A DNA stretch of 64,000 nucleotides, taken from NCBI GenBank assembly GCA_030789695.1, contig CM061141.1, forward strand, positions 201,985,600 through 202,049,599. The letters run 5' to 3'. The translations under genes were made by a program, and so were the position numbers. This document shows, piece by piece, positions 21,045 through 30,583 of this stretch. The notes under the pieces are model-generated. The model saw nothing but the letters and a program-made list of their open reading frames with translations. It was not told the origin of the DNA and searched no databases. Origin of the DNA: Scilla litardierei. Taxonomy: Eukaryota > Streptophyta > Magnoliopsida > Asparagales > Asparagaceae. Position 1 is the stretch's first letter, and each line of letters starts with the position of its first letter.

Positions 21045-23571
21045 ATGAAAATCGAAGAGAGTGAACCCTATGTGCATGATCAGGAGATGCCAAATGAGAT
21101 TGAAGCTGAAAATGACAGTGCAAACAGCGTATATCAAGAGGATAGGCATAGTGATAGTGAAAAAGGCAGCCCACATGTTGGAATGACATTTCAAACAGAA
21201 GAAGATGCGTATCAATTTTATAATACATATGCAGCAATGAAAGGTTTTGCAACCCGAAAGGGATCTACGGGAAAGGGAAAAGATGGCAATACCACGAGGA
21301 GGAAGTATACGTGCAACAAAGAAGGGTATAAAAGCTTAAAAGATAAGAGGGAGATAGGGAGGGACGTTAATCGAAGGAAAAATGAGAGAGAATGCTGTAT
21401 GGCTCGAATGACAGTTCATAAAATCACCGGAGGAGTATGGCGGATAAACTCCTTTAATGATGATCATAATCATGAGTTGATAAAAAGCCCAGCGAAGATC
21501 CAGATGCTACGGTCACATAAAAGATCGCAGATGGACGGAACATGTAGGAATTTAGTTGATCAGATGCGTGGCTGTGGAGTAGGACCTGCAAAGATTGCAA
21601 GGATTCTAAATGCCACGAGTAGTAGTAATGTCAATATTACTACGCAACAATGCATTGATCATGGGAGAGTAGAAAGAAAGAACAACATTGGGAAGGAATG
21701 CATTAGAGTAATAGAACAATTTATTAAAAGGCAAGCTACAGACTCTCAGTTCTATTATGCTATTGAGCATGTTGAAGAGAATGTATGCAAGAGTATATTT
21801 TGGGCTGATGGAAGGGCGAGGACATCATACAGCCAGTTTGGAGATGTTGTTGTATTTGATGTCACTTATAAGACAAATAGATTCATATTGCCTTTTGCAC
21901 CTTTTACTTGTGTCAATCTTCATAAACAGTCTATTTTATTTGGATGTGCTCTTCTTGCTGATGAGAAGGAAGAATCCTTTGTTTGGTTATTCGGTCAGTG
22001 GTTAACATGTATGTGGGATAAAGCACCAGGAGCTATCATAACCGATCAAGACCCGGCAATATGCAATGCAATCAAAAGAGTTTTTCCAAATACAAAACAC
22101 AGGTATTGCATATGGCATATCAGTCTGCACGAAGATGAGCATCTACGTTCATTGCGGTCTTCTTATAACCCTGAATTTGAAGAAGACTATGCAAACTGGT
22201 GTAAGAACAGTCAAAATGTTGAAGAAGCTGAGAATTGTTGGTGCATCTTAATGGAGAAGTACCAAACGGAATTTCAGGAGCCATTGACAGAAAAACAAAA
22301 AAATGAAATGAAAGCCTGGAAGTGGTTGCATACGATGCATGAGAAAGCACAGCATTGGATTAAGGCGTACCTACTGGATACTTTCTTTGCGGGTATGAAT
22401 GTTAATACGATAGAGATTGGTGTAAAAATATATGATCAAAATAAACTCAGCACATGGTATTCATTTCTTGTTTTGTGTGTAGGCATGGCGTCCAGCCAAA
22501 GGAGTGAAAGCATGAACGCGTATTTTGATGGATACGTAAATTGTATGACTCCGTTATACGAGTTCATTGATCAATATGATAAAGCCGTAAAATTTCAGCG
22601 AGACAAAGAGGAGAGAGAAGATACTTTTTGTATGCGGAACAAACCAGAATTTAGCGGCATGCATGAGTTAGAGGTGCATGCCACAAAGGTATATACTAGA
22701 AACATATTTTCCATTTTTCAAAATCGTTTCAAAAATACTTTATACTGTCGGCACGAAAGGGTGAGCACAGATGGGGACACGAGCACGTATAGAGTAACTA
22801 TGCGGATTGATGGAAAGAGCTACGTGCATAATGTTCAATGCAATATATCTAAGGGAATGTTCAGGTGTACGTGTGCAAGGGCGGTGACTGAAGGTTTGCT
22901 ATACACGCAAATTTTATATATGATGAAGCAAAAGTATGATATGCAAGCCATCCCTGAGAGATATATTTTACCCAGGTGGACTCTAAATGCAAGACATAGC
23001 ATCATGAGTCTTGGGGCCTCGTCGACTAGCACAGTACACGGAGTGCGTCTAACTCAAATTACTCCACTTCAAGCCTGGAGACTTCGTTCATCATTCGATA
23101 AAGTCGTGGAGGCGGTAACAAGAGATCCCCTTCTGTTTGATGTCGTCTTTGGGTGGGCAAACAGTTTTTTGGACCAGCATAATATGACTAATAAAGCGCA
23201 AACTGCTTCTGAAGAGCCAAGATCACAGGTGGGGTCCAGTGCACCTATCAAACAAGAAGTGGGAGTAAATGATGTCATTATGCATGATCCTGCAAAAGCT
23301 AGAACTAAAGGCCGACCACGAGTGGCGTCAAGGATTCTGTCTGGAATACAAGTCTCACAAGAACAAAGTCAAACAAGAACAAGGACATGCAGTGTTTGTG
23401 CAGAAAAGGGTCATGACTTGAGAACTTGTCGTATGAGCACAGCTGGTAGAAATAAGGTATATATGAGCACAGCTGGTTACTATTTTATATACTAGTATAA
23501 ATTATTGTAACATCATTGCTCCATAATCTCTGTAGGAAAAATCTTCGCCCGATGACTTAACAAGGCTGTGA
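21045..23571 (+). CDS. FAR1-type Mutator-like transposase (three exons)
   Basis: My gene model is 21045-22392, 22483-23456 and 23536-23571 (785 aa). The ATG follows an acceptor-like AG at 21040-21041, so a 5' UTR intron is possible. Domains: FAR1-type DNA-binding zinc domain at about residues 47-145 (C90, C117/118, ending DHNHE); MULE DDE domain with D272 in FDVTYKTN, D334 in IITDQDPA and the Glu of QRSESMN, which is residue 488 before intron 1 is removed; a SWIM-like region; and a C-terminal CCHC knuckle (CSVCAEKGHDLRTC). Intron 1 (90 bp, GT-AG, no stop, multiple of 3) would otherwise add 30 odd residues between FFAG and MASSQRSES. Intron 2 (79 bp) replaces a junk tail. In the SWIM motif the C-x-C is kept, but the expected C-x-H (as in GLLCxHIL) reads GLLYTQIL, so two zinc ligands are missing. 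The DDE triad looks intact. The gene could be a mobile MULE or a domesticated FRS-type gene; the palindromes on both sides favour a transposon. Confidence 0.88.
22393..22482 (+). other. In-frame 90-bp intron of the transposase gene
   Basis: It starts GGTATGAATG and ends TTGTTTTGTGTGTAGG. It is AT-rich compared with its flanks, with a T-rich 3' end, as plant introns are. Removing it restores a contiguous FFAGMASSQRSESMN, the standard wording around the catalytic Glu in FAR1-type proteins. Confidence 0.82.
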
Positions 23572-24004
23572 TATGAAGGCCGACATTTTTATATCCTAAA
23601 GGTAACAATTTTGTATCAGCTTGGAAGAAATATACTACATGCATCTGTCACAGACATATCAGTGTAAATGGGTTGTAAGTAAGCTGGTTCTCTTTAAAAA
23701 TGGTCATCTGAAAACGGCAGCCTCCTATATTTTTAGTCCAAAATGCAGCCATCGTGGAGTTGAATTAATAGGGCTGGGGGTCCAAATTGAACATTAAAAC
23801 ACTAAGTCTTGGTTATAAGCCTATGAGGATGATGCCTATCATTCGAGACCTATATCCGATGCAGCAGATCTCATATCTTATAATTTCTCCGTGGCTGCAG
23901 AACCTGACAATTGTCAAGAAAATTAATGGGATTAAGGAGTAAGAAGCAGAAGCAGAAGAGCTGAAGAGAATGAAGATTCAAGAGAATGAGGCATGTAGCT
24001 GTCC
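23572..24004. other. 3' flank of the transposase gene
   Basis: Non-coding, moderately AT-rich; presumably 3' UTR and transposon sequence leading to the downstream palindrome cluster. I see no further gene. Confidence 0.4.
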
Positions 24005-24325
24005 GCGATGAGTAATGGTGGGTAATTGTATACAGTTTAGCTCCGCGCGCACAACGTTTACAACTTTTACCAGTTGTGCGCGCTGAGCAAAACTTGGTAA
24101 TTTTACAGGCTTCGTAATAAGCGCACACAACGTTCAATAATGTTACGGATGTGCGCGCTGAGTAATATGGGTAATTGTAAACAGTTAAGCCCAACACGCA
24201 CAACGGTTCATAACTTTGACGGTTATGATCGATGAGTAAATGTTGGTAATCGTAGACAGTTGTGCTCAGCTCGCACAACGTTCAATGCTGTTGCCGTTGG
24301 TGCGAGCTGAGTAATTGTGGGTACT
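24005..24325. repeat. Palindrome cluster downstream of the MULE gene (four units)
   Basis: Four units of about 75 bp each: a left arm such as GCTCCGCGCGCACAACG, a 10-18 bp spacer, a return arm such as AGTTGTGCGCGCTGAGCAA, then a GGTAATTGTAxACAG linker. Arm cores are near 24045/24076, 24123/24152, 24193/24220 and 24270/24296. The third return arm is decayed; in the fourth both arms carry GCTCGCACAACG and its complement, a paired change relative to the others. Confidence 0.88.
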
Positions 24326-24339
24326 TCAAGTTAGCATCA

Positions 24340-24480
24340 CGCAATTTTGTAATGTGATGCAATTGCACCAAATTTAATGACATTGTATTAAGATCTGTAT
24401 TCCAACATGCTACAACATTTATGCATTCAAATGTACATAACACAACAAAGTAGAAACTACATCTAAACATTTTGCAACAT
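24340..24480. repeat. Dispersed block A of the MULE family, copy 1
   Basis: The signature is ATGACATTGTATTAAG followed by TCTG(A/T)ATTCCAACA, CTACAACATTTATGCATT and AACATTTTGCAAC. Other copies: 26035-26190 (first part doubled), 39965-40035, 40140-40275 and 41995-42110. It always follows a palindrome cluster or sits at the same relative place, so it is part of the transposon body rather than an independent repeat. Confidence 0.85.
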
Positions 24481-24556
24481 CACAGTTTTTGCCCGACTAA
24501 GCAATTAAAGCACTAGACTATACTAGGGATACATGGATTCCCACCATGAAAAAAAT

Positions 24557-24640
24557 TTAAAGTTTGTTGCCATTTATGAGCTGCTCCATCAGCTGCATCA
24601 GCGTCACTTGCTTCTTTGTATCTTGGCCATCCGTCCCCAT
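24557..24640 (-). CDS. Possible 27-residue peptide of a MULE-family copy
   Basis: On the minus strand, after an acceptor-like AACGCAG, a short frame begins MGTDGQDTKKQV and ends LINGNKL before TAA. The related copy at 40380-40510 keeps the TTCTTCAACGCA context but not the same peptide. This may be a small terminal exon of a transposon transcript starting at the TATA box near 25080, or chance. Confidence 0.2.
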   Translation of the reverse strand: MGTDGQDTKKQVTLMQLMEQLINGNKL

Positions 24641-25039
24641 GTCTGCGTTGAAGAAGAATCAGTGATGAACACATAACAAAGCATAATTAAGTAAAAATAT
24701 TGTATGGGTAGACTTAGAATAAGATAGAACATTTATTATCATCGAGCAGTGATGTCTGCAACGAAGTATCAAAGAGCATATAAAAGCAGTGAAGAAACGG
24801 GTGTGCATGGAAGGTGATAGCTTCAATGACGACAAACAAAACATATGAAGGAGCAAAGAACATCTTCGAATCAATATATATGTGATGTATTCAATTTCTG
24901 CATCACGTCACTAGACGCTATTATATTGTCCATCTTTGAGTGTTGAGGACGCAGCAGTGATGAAGGAAAAAATAGAATGTCGTAGAGAAAATATCATATA
25001 ACTAGAATAAGATACAATAAGATAGAATAATATCATCAA

Positions 25040-25640
25040 GAAGTGTAGTGGTTGACGAGGGCTTGTGGGAAGGGAAGTCATTTATAGACGACTTTGGATG
25101 CCATTCGGATGAGGATGAGACTACAGTAGAGTTACTGGGAGGCAACACAAGAGACCCCGTGAGTCTATAGAAAATTGCTTGTGATTATACAGAAGAATGC
25201 CCGTGAATCTACAGCAGATTGATAGGAGCCAGTGTTGTTCCCAATAATGTATGACCATGGTGGTGCGCGTTGAGCAAACAAAATAGCTCAACGCGCACAA
25301 CCGGCAAGAATATGGCAGTTTTGCGCGGAGAGCAAATAATTTTGGAAGATGTGCGCGATGAATAAAATCTTATGTACATTCACGATCACTGCTTTGTAGA
25401 CTCACTGGGTCTCTTCTAGACTCACGGGGTCTCTTCTGTAGACTCATCCTCATCCAAGGGCAGTCTAATTCGTCTATAAAATGGCTTTTTTACGCACAAG
25501 CCCTCTTCAACCTCTACACTTCGAGTGATGGTTATCAGTCATGAGGAAGGAGTAATGCTACACTCGACTGTAGGCTCATCCTCATCCAAGGGCAGTCCAA
25601 TTCGTCTATAAATGGCTTCCATACCCACAAATTATATTCA
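25040..25640. promoter_or_regulatory. Inverted pair of TATA-containing blocks around a palindrome (possible bidirectional promoter)
   Basis: Block B at 25040-25150 reads leftwards as TTCGTCTATAAATG-type sequence. The same block is present rightwards at 25395-25520 (GTCTATAAAATGGC) and again at 25555-25640 (GTCTATAAATGGC), each preceded by GACTCATCCTCATCCAAGG. The axis holds the GCGCGTTGAGC / GCTCAACGCGC palindromes at 25260-25310. Divergent TATA boxes about a palindromic core would fire transcription both ways into neighbouring copies. This is inferred from sequence only. Confidence 0.5.
25255..25370. repeat. Palindrome cluster at the end of copy 1
   Basis: GTGCGCGTTGAGC and GCTCAACGCGCAC face each other about 13 bp apart (near 25262 and 25293): an inverted pair in the opposite order to the unit type seen at 24045. 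GTTTTGCGCGGAGAGC and GATGTGCGCGATGA follow. Confidence 0.85.
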
Positions 25641-25785
25641 ACCACAACACTTCGAGTGCTGTGAAAGGCATGAGAAAGAAGTAACCTTGCTCAAATATTA
25701 CTCTGACCATATCAAGCTAACCCTTCCCAAACAACCAGAGACCATAGCTTTAACAAACCATCACCGGGTTGCTGCAGCAGTGAAG

Positions 25786-25950
25786 ATGGCCACCCAAACG
25801 AGGTTGAAGCTTTTCATAGACAAGGGGATGAAGAGAGTGTTGTTCGCGGAAGCGGGCAAAGATTTTGTCAATTTCCTCTTCAGCCTTTTGGCCATGCCTG
25901 TGGGCTCAGTCATCAAGCTCATCACCAAAGAAAAAGTGGCAGTGGTATGA
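25786..25950 (+). pseudogene. Captured DUF674-family N-terminal fragment
   Basis: The open frame starts at 25612, but recognisable family sequence begins at the Met at 25786: LKLFIDKGMKRVLFAEAGKD, then FVNFLFSLLAMPVGSVIKL. This is the conserved start of plant DUF674 proteins (function unknown). It stops after VAVV at 25950, only 54 residues in, whereas family members are several hundred residues long. The first 58 residues of the longer frame match nothing I know and overlap a TATA box (25605-25611), so transcription from that box would begin downstream of the 25612 ATG. Flanking transposon blocks and palindromes make transposon capture of a host exon the simplest explanation. Confidence 0.75.
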
Positions 25951-26189
25951 AAAGCATTTATGTAATGAAGCCCATCATTAAATGTGCTGAAAACTGAATC
26001 TCTTGAAAGCTGTATCTATGAAAAATGATTTATCTGGTATTTTAGTAATGGGCTGCAAATGTATCACATTAAATGACATTGTATTAAGGTCTGTGTAATG
26101 GGCTGCAAATGTATCACATTAAATGACATTATATTGAGGTCTGAATTCCAACATACTACAACATTTATGCATTCCAATGAACATAACAC

Positions 26190-26445
26190 TCCATCTCCGC
26201 CGTTCTCTTGTTCGCTGCATCTTCTGCTTTATACTTCTTTAACTCAAGGAACATCCTTTCAATCTCCTCTTGGGTCTACGCGGCACTTATCGTTAGTGAT
26301 AGTGATCTTATTTTTCTGCACACATACTTTCCTCTGCAGAGGCATTCAAGATACCGTCGGCATCTATCTCAAGGCAAACCATGACACTTCGAACACCCTT
26401 GGGAGCAGGAGGGATACCAGCAAGTACAAACTCCCCTAGGAAAAG
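26190..26445 (-). pseudogene. Captured Hsp70 fragment (substrate-binding domain)
   Basis: The minus strand reads [16 protein letters not shown], then [16 protein letters not shown], the classic end of the Hsp70 beta-sandwich substrate-binding domain. After a one-base frameshift it continues NKITITNDK, and after another frameshift QEEIERM and LKKYKAED. These three blocks are in the right order and spacing for cytosolic plant Hsp70. With two frameshifts and only ~80 codons it cannot be a chaperone. It lies between block A (26035-26190) and block B (26865-26970) of a MULE-family copy, next to a DUF674 fragment on the other strand, so this copy has picked up pieces of two unlinked host genes. Confidence 0.85.
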
Positions 26446-27095
26446 ATAGAATAAAAAAGTAAATATAATTAGACTTAGATAGATATAAGATAGAACAGTT
26501 GTTATCATCAAGCAGTTATGTATGCAATGATTCTGAACGGAACTTACGAAGGGTCAAAGAATTTTTGCAAGTTGGCATGGACGAGAATGAAGCTGTAATG
26601 ATTGCAAGAACATCTTTGCCTTCATTTGAGGTTTGCAATGAAGAAGAACAGATCATGCGAAGAGGAGCAAAAGAACATCTTCGCCGCCATATAAAGGTGA
26701 TGTAGTCAATTTATGCATCACGGCACTTGCCGCTAGTATATTGGCCATCTTTGTGTGTTGTAGACGACGCACTCATGAACAACAACAAAATTACAATTTG
26801 AAGAAAAAACATTGTATTAGAAGAATCAGAGAGAATCAGATAAAGGAACTATAATCACCTGGGGTAGTGGTTGATGAGGTATGGTGGGTATGGAAACCAT
26901 ATACAGACGAGTTGGACTGACCAAGTACGAGGATGGAAACACCGTAGAGTAACAGTTCGTGCTCGTGAATATATGGCAGATGGATACCAGCCAGACGTTG
27001 TTCCAACTAGTATCCGACTGTGGTGGTGCGCGAAGAGAAAATTTGCTTGAAGGTATACCTTTTTATACTCAACGCGCACAACGGCAAAAAAAACT

Positions 27096-27361
27096 TCTGG
27101 TTTCGATTAGTAAAAGAGAAAAATCTAAATACACCGATACTCTTGCGGTGCATGTCCAAGTTTTTCCAAAAAAAACATACATCATCATATCAGAAGACAG
27201 TAACTGTGACAAATCACAGTATAGGTAATATTTTTGCTTAGTGGACACAAAGGTCACTACTTTTGGACGCAGGGCGGGCTGATTAACTTTGAGCAATGGA
27301 ATACAGTTTTGCTCATACGACAAGTTCTCATGCCGTGACCGTGTCTCCAGTGGATATTGCA
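27096..27361. other. MULE-family sequence left of the LTR element
   Basis: No gene. CTGATTAACTTTGAGCAATGG and ATACAGTTTTGCTCA (27280-27315) resemble the block at 39565-39610, so this is part of the transposon patch into which the LTR element inserted. Across the insertion the patch continues with TATGATCAGCTCCAATAG, which also occurs at 40397. Confidence 0.5.
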
Positions 27362-27366
27362 GTTAT
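27362..27366. repeat. Target-site duplication GTTAT (left)
   Basis: The five bases immediately before the TG of the left LTR are GTTAT; the five after the CA of the right LTR (36695-36699) are also GTTAT. Confidence 0.93.
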
Positions 27367-28185
27367 TGTCACGTCCCGCTTCCCAAAACGAACGGAGGCG
27401 AAGCGTGACTAAGGCCCGCTTAGGCCAGAGCTGCGAAGCTCGGACCCAATAAGCGTCTGTAGGGGTACCATTTAAAAAAAAATTCAGGTTCTTGCATTTA
27501 TAAAGTTCGAAACAACAGAAAGTACAGAAGGGAAGTTGCATTCATTAAATTAGAGATATAATATCCAACGAGTACGGAGACTAAAAAGGAAGCCTAAGCA
27601 TGGCAACAAACTATCTAAAAGCAAACTAAAAACAGTAACCTCAGAAAGTGACGACTAAAAAAAACCTCAAGGTCTGGTCCTCGTCAGGCACGTACTCTGG
27701 GTCGACGTTCTCGGCTCCTCGTACTCCAGTGAGTCTGCCTCGTCCACGAACTCTGGCTGAACACCTGACGTACAGCACCCAAGAGAAAGGAACTGTACGT
27801 CAGGTAAAGTCTACAAGAAGTGTTAGACTTTACTGCAAGTACACCAAACTTTAAACAACGGTTTACTGGTTGATTAGCATGCTGAGGTTCTATTACACAA
27901 CAGTTTACTGGTTGATTAGCATGCTATGGTTGTAACTGAGTAACACAACAGGACGTAACGTAGCAGGAAAGTAAAACAGGACAAGTAGTAGTCGTAGCGT
28001 GTGCTACCAACTACGGGACTAACCTACAGGTGTCAAGACAAGACGGGACGTATCGGGACAAGACGAGACAAGACAAGTGAGACACGAAAGGGTTCACGCC
28101 TTACGGTTCGAGGGGGATTAGACCCTCTCCCCGTGCGCACGCCCAACCCAACCCCAAACCCAGGAAACACAAGACAAGATTTACA

Positions 28186-28565
28186 GGGATCATTTCCGCT
28201 AGGGAAACATCCGAAACGCCCGAAGGCTTTTTGTGTAACAGGGATCACTTCCGCTAGGAAAGCATCCGAAACGCCCGAAGACTTTTTGTGTAACAGGGAT
28301 CACTTCCGCTAGGAAAGCATCCGAAACGCCCGAAGGCTTTTTGTGTAACAGGGATCACTTCCGCTAGGAAAGCATCCGAAACGCCCGAAGGCTTTTTGTG
28401 TAACAGGGATCACTTCCGCTAGGAAAGCATCCGAAACGCCTGAAGGCTTTTTGTGTAACAGGGATCACTTCCTCTAGGAAAGCATCCGAAACACCCGAAG
28501 GCTTTTTGTGTAACAGGGATCACTTCCTCTAGGAAAGCATCCGAAACGCCCGAAGGCTTTTTGTG
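28186..28565 (-). repeat. Seven 55-bp hairpin units (left LTR)
   Basis: Units repeat every 55 bp with GGGATCACTTCCGCTAGG, AAAGCATCCGAAACGCCCG and AAGGCTTTTTGTG. On the transcript strand each gives GCC-TTCG-GGC, a UUCG tetraloop with a C-G closing pair, followed by a CTTTCC...GGAAG-type stem. The first unit has TTTCC...GGAAA, a paired change. Confidence 0.9.
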
Positions 28566-29996
28566 TTACAGGACACGACATGACAATTGTAGGAAGTTGT
28601 TATTCTAGGGTGTCCACACGCACGCACACACATGATAGCCCTACAATGTCAAAAGTTGTTGTTGTCAGGCTCAGACTTCGTCGACAAGTATGAGCCGTCA
28701 GGAGTCGTCCTGGACGCTATCATTTCACGTCCGGTTCTATTTGTTCACAGTTAACAATTCTAACCAACTAGGGCCTAAGCACGGCCAAAAGTACAAGTGG
28801 ATACACTTGCCTGCGGTGGCGAGTGTGTCGTCCGTCCGGAGCGTCTCGTCTAGTCGTCGCGTCCGCGGTAGTCCGTCTGAAAAGGGGTCACGGCGACGGT
28901 GTCAGGTCGCGATTTTCAATAAATCCTATTTAGGTTTGTTTCTAGGTTGTCGGGACTACCCTAATTGTCAGAGTCACGTTTTGGTGTTTTTGTTCAGCCT
29001 AAATCGACCAGTACCCTATATGCACAGAAAATTGTCCGATGGTCGATTTTCTACAGTGACAACATTTTACTGGTGCGAAAAAGTAAATTTAATTGTAGTT
29101 GTCCAGTTTTAGTTTAGGGTTCAGTTTTGCTACGGTGGGGGTTTGCTACGAGTTAGGGGTCACCAACCTGGTCTGACGGTCACGTGTAGCTTTGACGTCG
29201 GATCCGAAACAACGGATCGCGTCTTCCTCACTCTAGTTCCTCGACTGCGAGTAGCGTAACTGGAAGTGGTCGTCGGGGTGTTCCGGTGATCGAATGAGGA
29301 TGAGTCTACCTGCGAGATCGGATATCAAGCTAAGAGATCCCTAACCAATAAATTTCTATTAACTAAACTTATAAAATCTTGATAACAGAATACCTGTAAA
29401 CTGTGTCTATATTATATATGTAAATACACCTAACAGCCAATTCCGACAACGAATATTTAACTCTCTAAGTTTAGCAAATAAATATCTTGCGAGTTCAACT
29501 TGTTAAAGAATGACCCCCCTTTGAGGCAAGAAGAACATAGCAATAAAAGTTCTCCATTAATACATTGACGATGATGAAAATTGTCCCACAGTTCTTTCAT
29601 CTTTAGTTGAGATCACCATTTCTAAATTTGTAAAGGATCAAATGATAACATGAAAGAAGTGATGAATACTATACTCTCCATGTGAAATGAGTGAGTGGCT
29701 TGGTCAATAGAGCAAGGGTTCAATTTGACAGAGGATCCTATTTACATTTAATTGCATACGGCACTGAGTAAGTATCATAAAGTGATAAACTTATAAAATT
29801 TGCACTATAAGTTTCATGCATGGTGACACTGTCCATGCAAACAAGGTGGTAGAACGACTTACGCATGGTGACACTGGGTTCTCAACCTTTGGGGGTTGCG
29901 TGCGGCTTAGAGAAAAGAGAGGCCTAGTCTAGGGTTTTAGGCAGGTTGAGGGGAGATGTACTGTGTGGCTGAGATTGGGTAGGCCTAGGTTTGCTT

Positions 29997-30006
29997 TTAA
30001 ATAAAA
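29997..30006 (-). promoter_or_regulatory. TATA-like box of the LTR (minus strand)
   Basis: TTTATTTAAA on the minus strand. The right LTR has the equivalent at 36147-36156, the autonomous element at 57054-57063 (CTTATTTAAG) and the old LTR at 6651-6656 (TATATA), all 540-750 bp inside the LTR start. Conserved placement supports a promoter role; transcription start is not observable. Confidence 0.5.
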
Positions 30007-30545
30007 AATAGGGGAGAGACCTCACGTGAGGAAAGAGATAAGGGGGGGAGAGATCGGCATGGCCGTTGAGATCCCAAAGAATGGGTCCAGGGTTTAAAAA
30101 GTTTTGATTTGAAATACTCTGTTAATATTTTAAGTTAGAATTCCAAACACAATCGTTTCTTCCCCCCTTTTCTATACTAAGATTATTATCACCAGTTTTA
30201 GAGATAGTGGGTTAGGTTAATAATTAATATTAAATTCATTTGAAAGAAATGAAACGCACATAAGAAATGAAACACACATCAGCACTCAGATTTTTTTAAT
30301 ATAAAAATAGTTTATAATAAAAAGGTTTTCAATAATTAATAGTGAGTTAACGCAGATTGGTCCCTCGACGTCCAAAAATTACAAAGAAAGAACTGGGGCA
30401 AACGCGCCTCCGAGAGGGTTGCGAAAACGAGGTTCGATCACGCGTCTGAGCTACGAAAGACGGTAATAAAAATCAAAAACGAAAAATACGCCCTCGAAAC
30501 AACAATACGCGCTAAAAATACTCACGACCGGAAGTGGCCGTTACA

Positions 30546-30560
30546 TTCTACCCACCTTAG
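30546..30560 (-). other. Polypurine tract of the LARD
   Basis: The minus strand reads CTAAGGTGGGTAGAA directly before the 3' LTR. The autonomous element has TTAAGGTGGGTAGGA in the same place (57804-57818). It primes plus-strand DNA synthesis in retroelements. Confidence 0.82.
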
Positions 30561-30563
30561 AAA

Positions 30564-30583
30564 TGATTCCGTCCTCGGAATCA
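30564..30583 (-). other. Hairpin beside the polypurine tract
   Basis: TGATTCCG-tcct-CGGAATCA is a perfect 8-bp stem with a 4-nt loop. The autonomous element has AAATTCCG-ccct-CGGAATTT at the same distance (57821-57840), with two stem positions changed on both sides. Confidence 0.85.

Larger units (their letters stand above)
24005..25370. mobile_element. MULE-family non-autonomous copy 1 (Pack-MULE-like)
   Basis: The order is palindrome cluster, block A, low-information middle, block B (25040-25150) and terminal palindrome (25255-25370). Four more patches (about 25380-27095, 36700-37340, 39535-41115 and 41685-43110) repeat some or all of this order. No transposase is encoded inside, so each would depend on a transposase such as that at 21045-23571. 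Terminal inverted repeats and 9-bp target duplications were not resolved by eye. Confidence 0.55.
25380..27095. mobile_element. MULE-family copy 2: Pack-MULE candidate carrying two host gene fragments
   Basis: It contains rightward block B copies, the DUF674 fragment, block A, the Hsp70 fragment, an A/G-rich stretch (26450-26860), leftward block B (26865-26970) and terminal palindrome words (GGTGCGCGAAGAG and CTCAACGCGCACAACGG, 27015-27080). Host fragments on opposite strands within transposon ends are the hallmark of a Pack-MULE. Exact ends were not determined. Confidence 0.6.
27367..30545 (-). repeat. 3' LTR of the LARD (3179 bp)
   Basis: It carries seven 55-bp hairpin units (about 28186-28565) against four in its partner, and lacks about 393 bp present in the partner (junction near 29865-29875). 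A TATA-like TTTATTTAAA on the minus strand lies at 29997-30006, about 540 bp inside the U3 end. Confidence 0.93.

Noticed and set aside
21045..23495. Single-exon 816-aa transposase
   Set aside because: It contains 30 residues foreign to the family at a GT-AG segment and an unlikely tail; the spliced model fits better.
20490..24325. Exact FHY3/FAR1 binding site CACGCGC in the palindromes
   Set aside because: The arms have ACGCGC preceded by A (or G in the satellite), so only six of seven bases agree; kept as a hint, not a site.
28001..29112. Frames of 103 and 140 codons repeated at 33923-34869
   Set aside because: The apparent conservation is only because the two LTRs are near-identical copies; content includes the 55-bp repeat.
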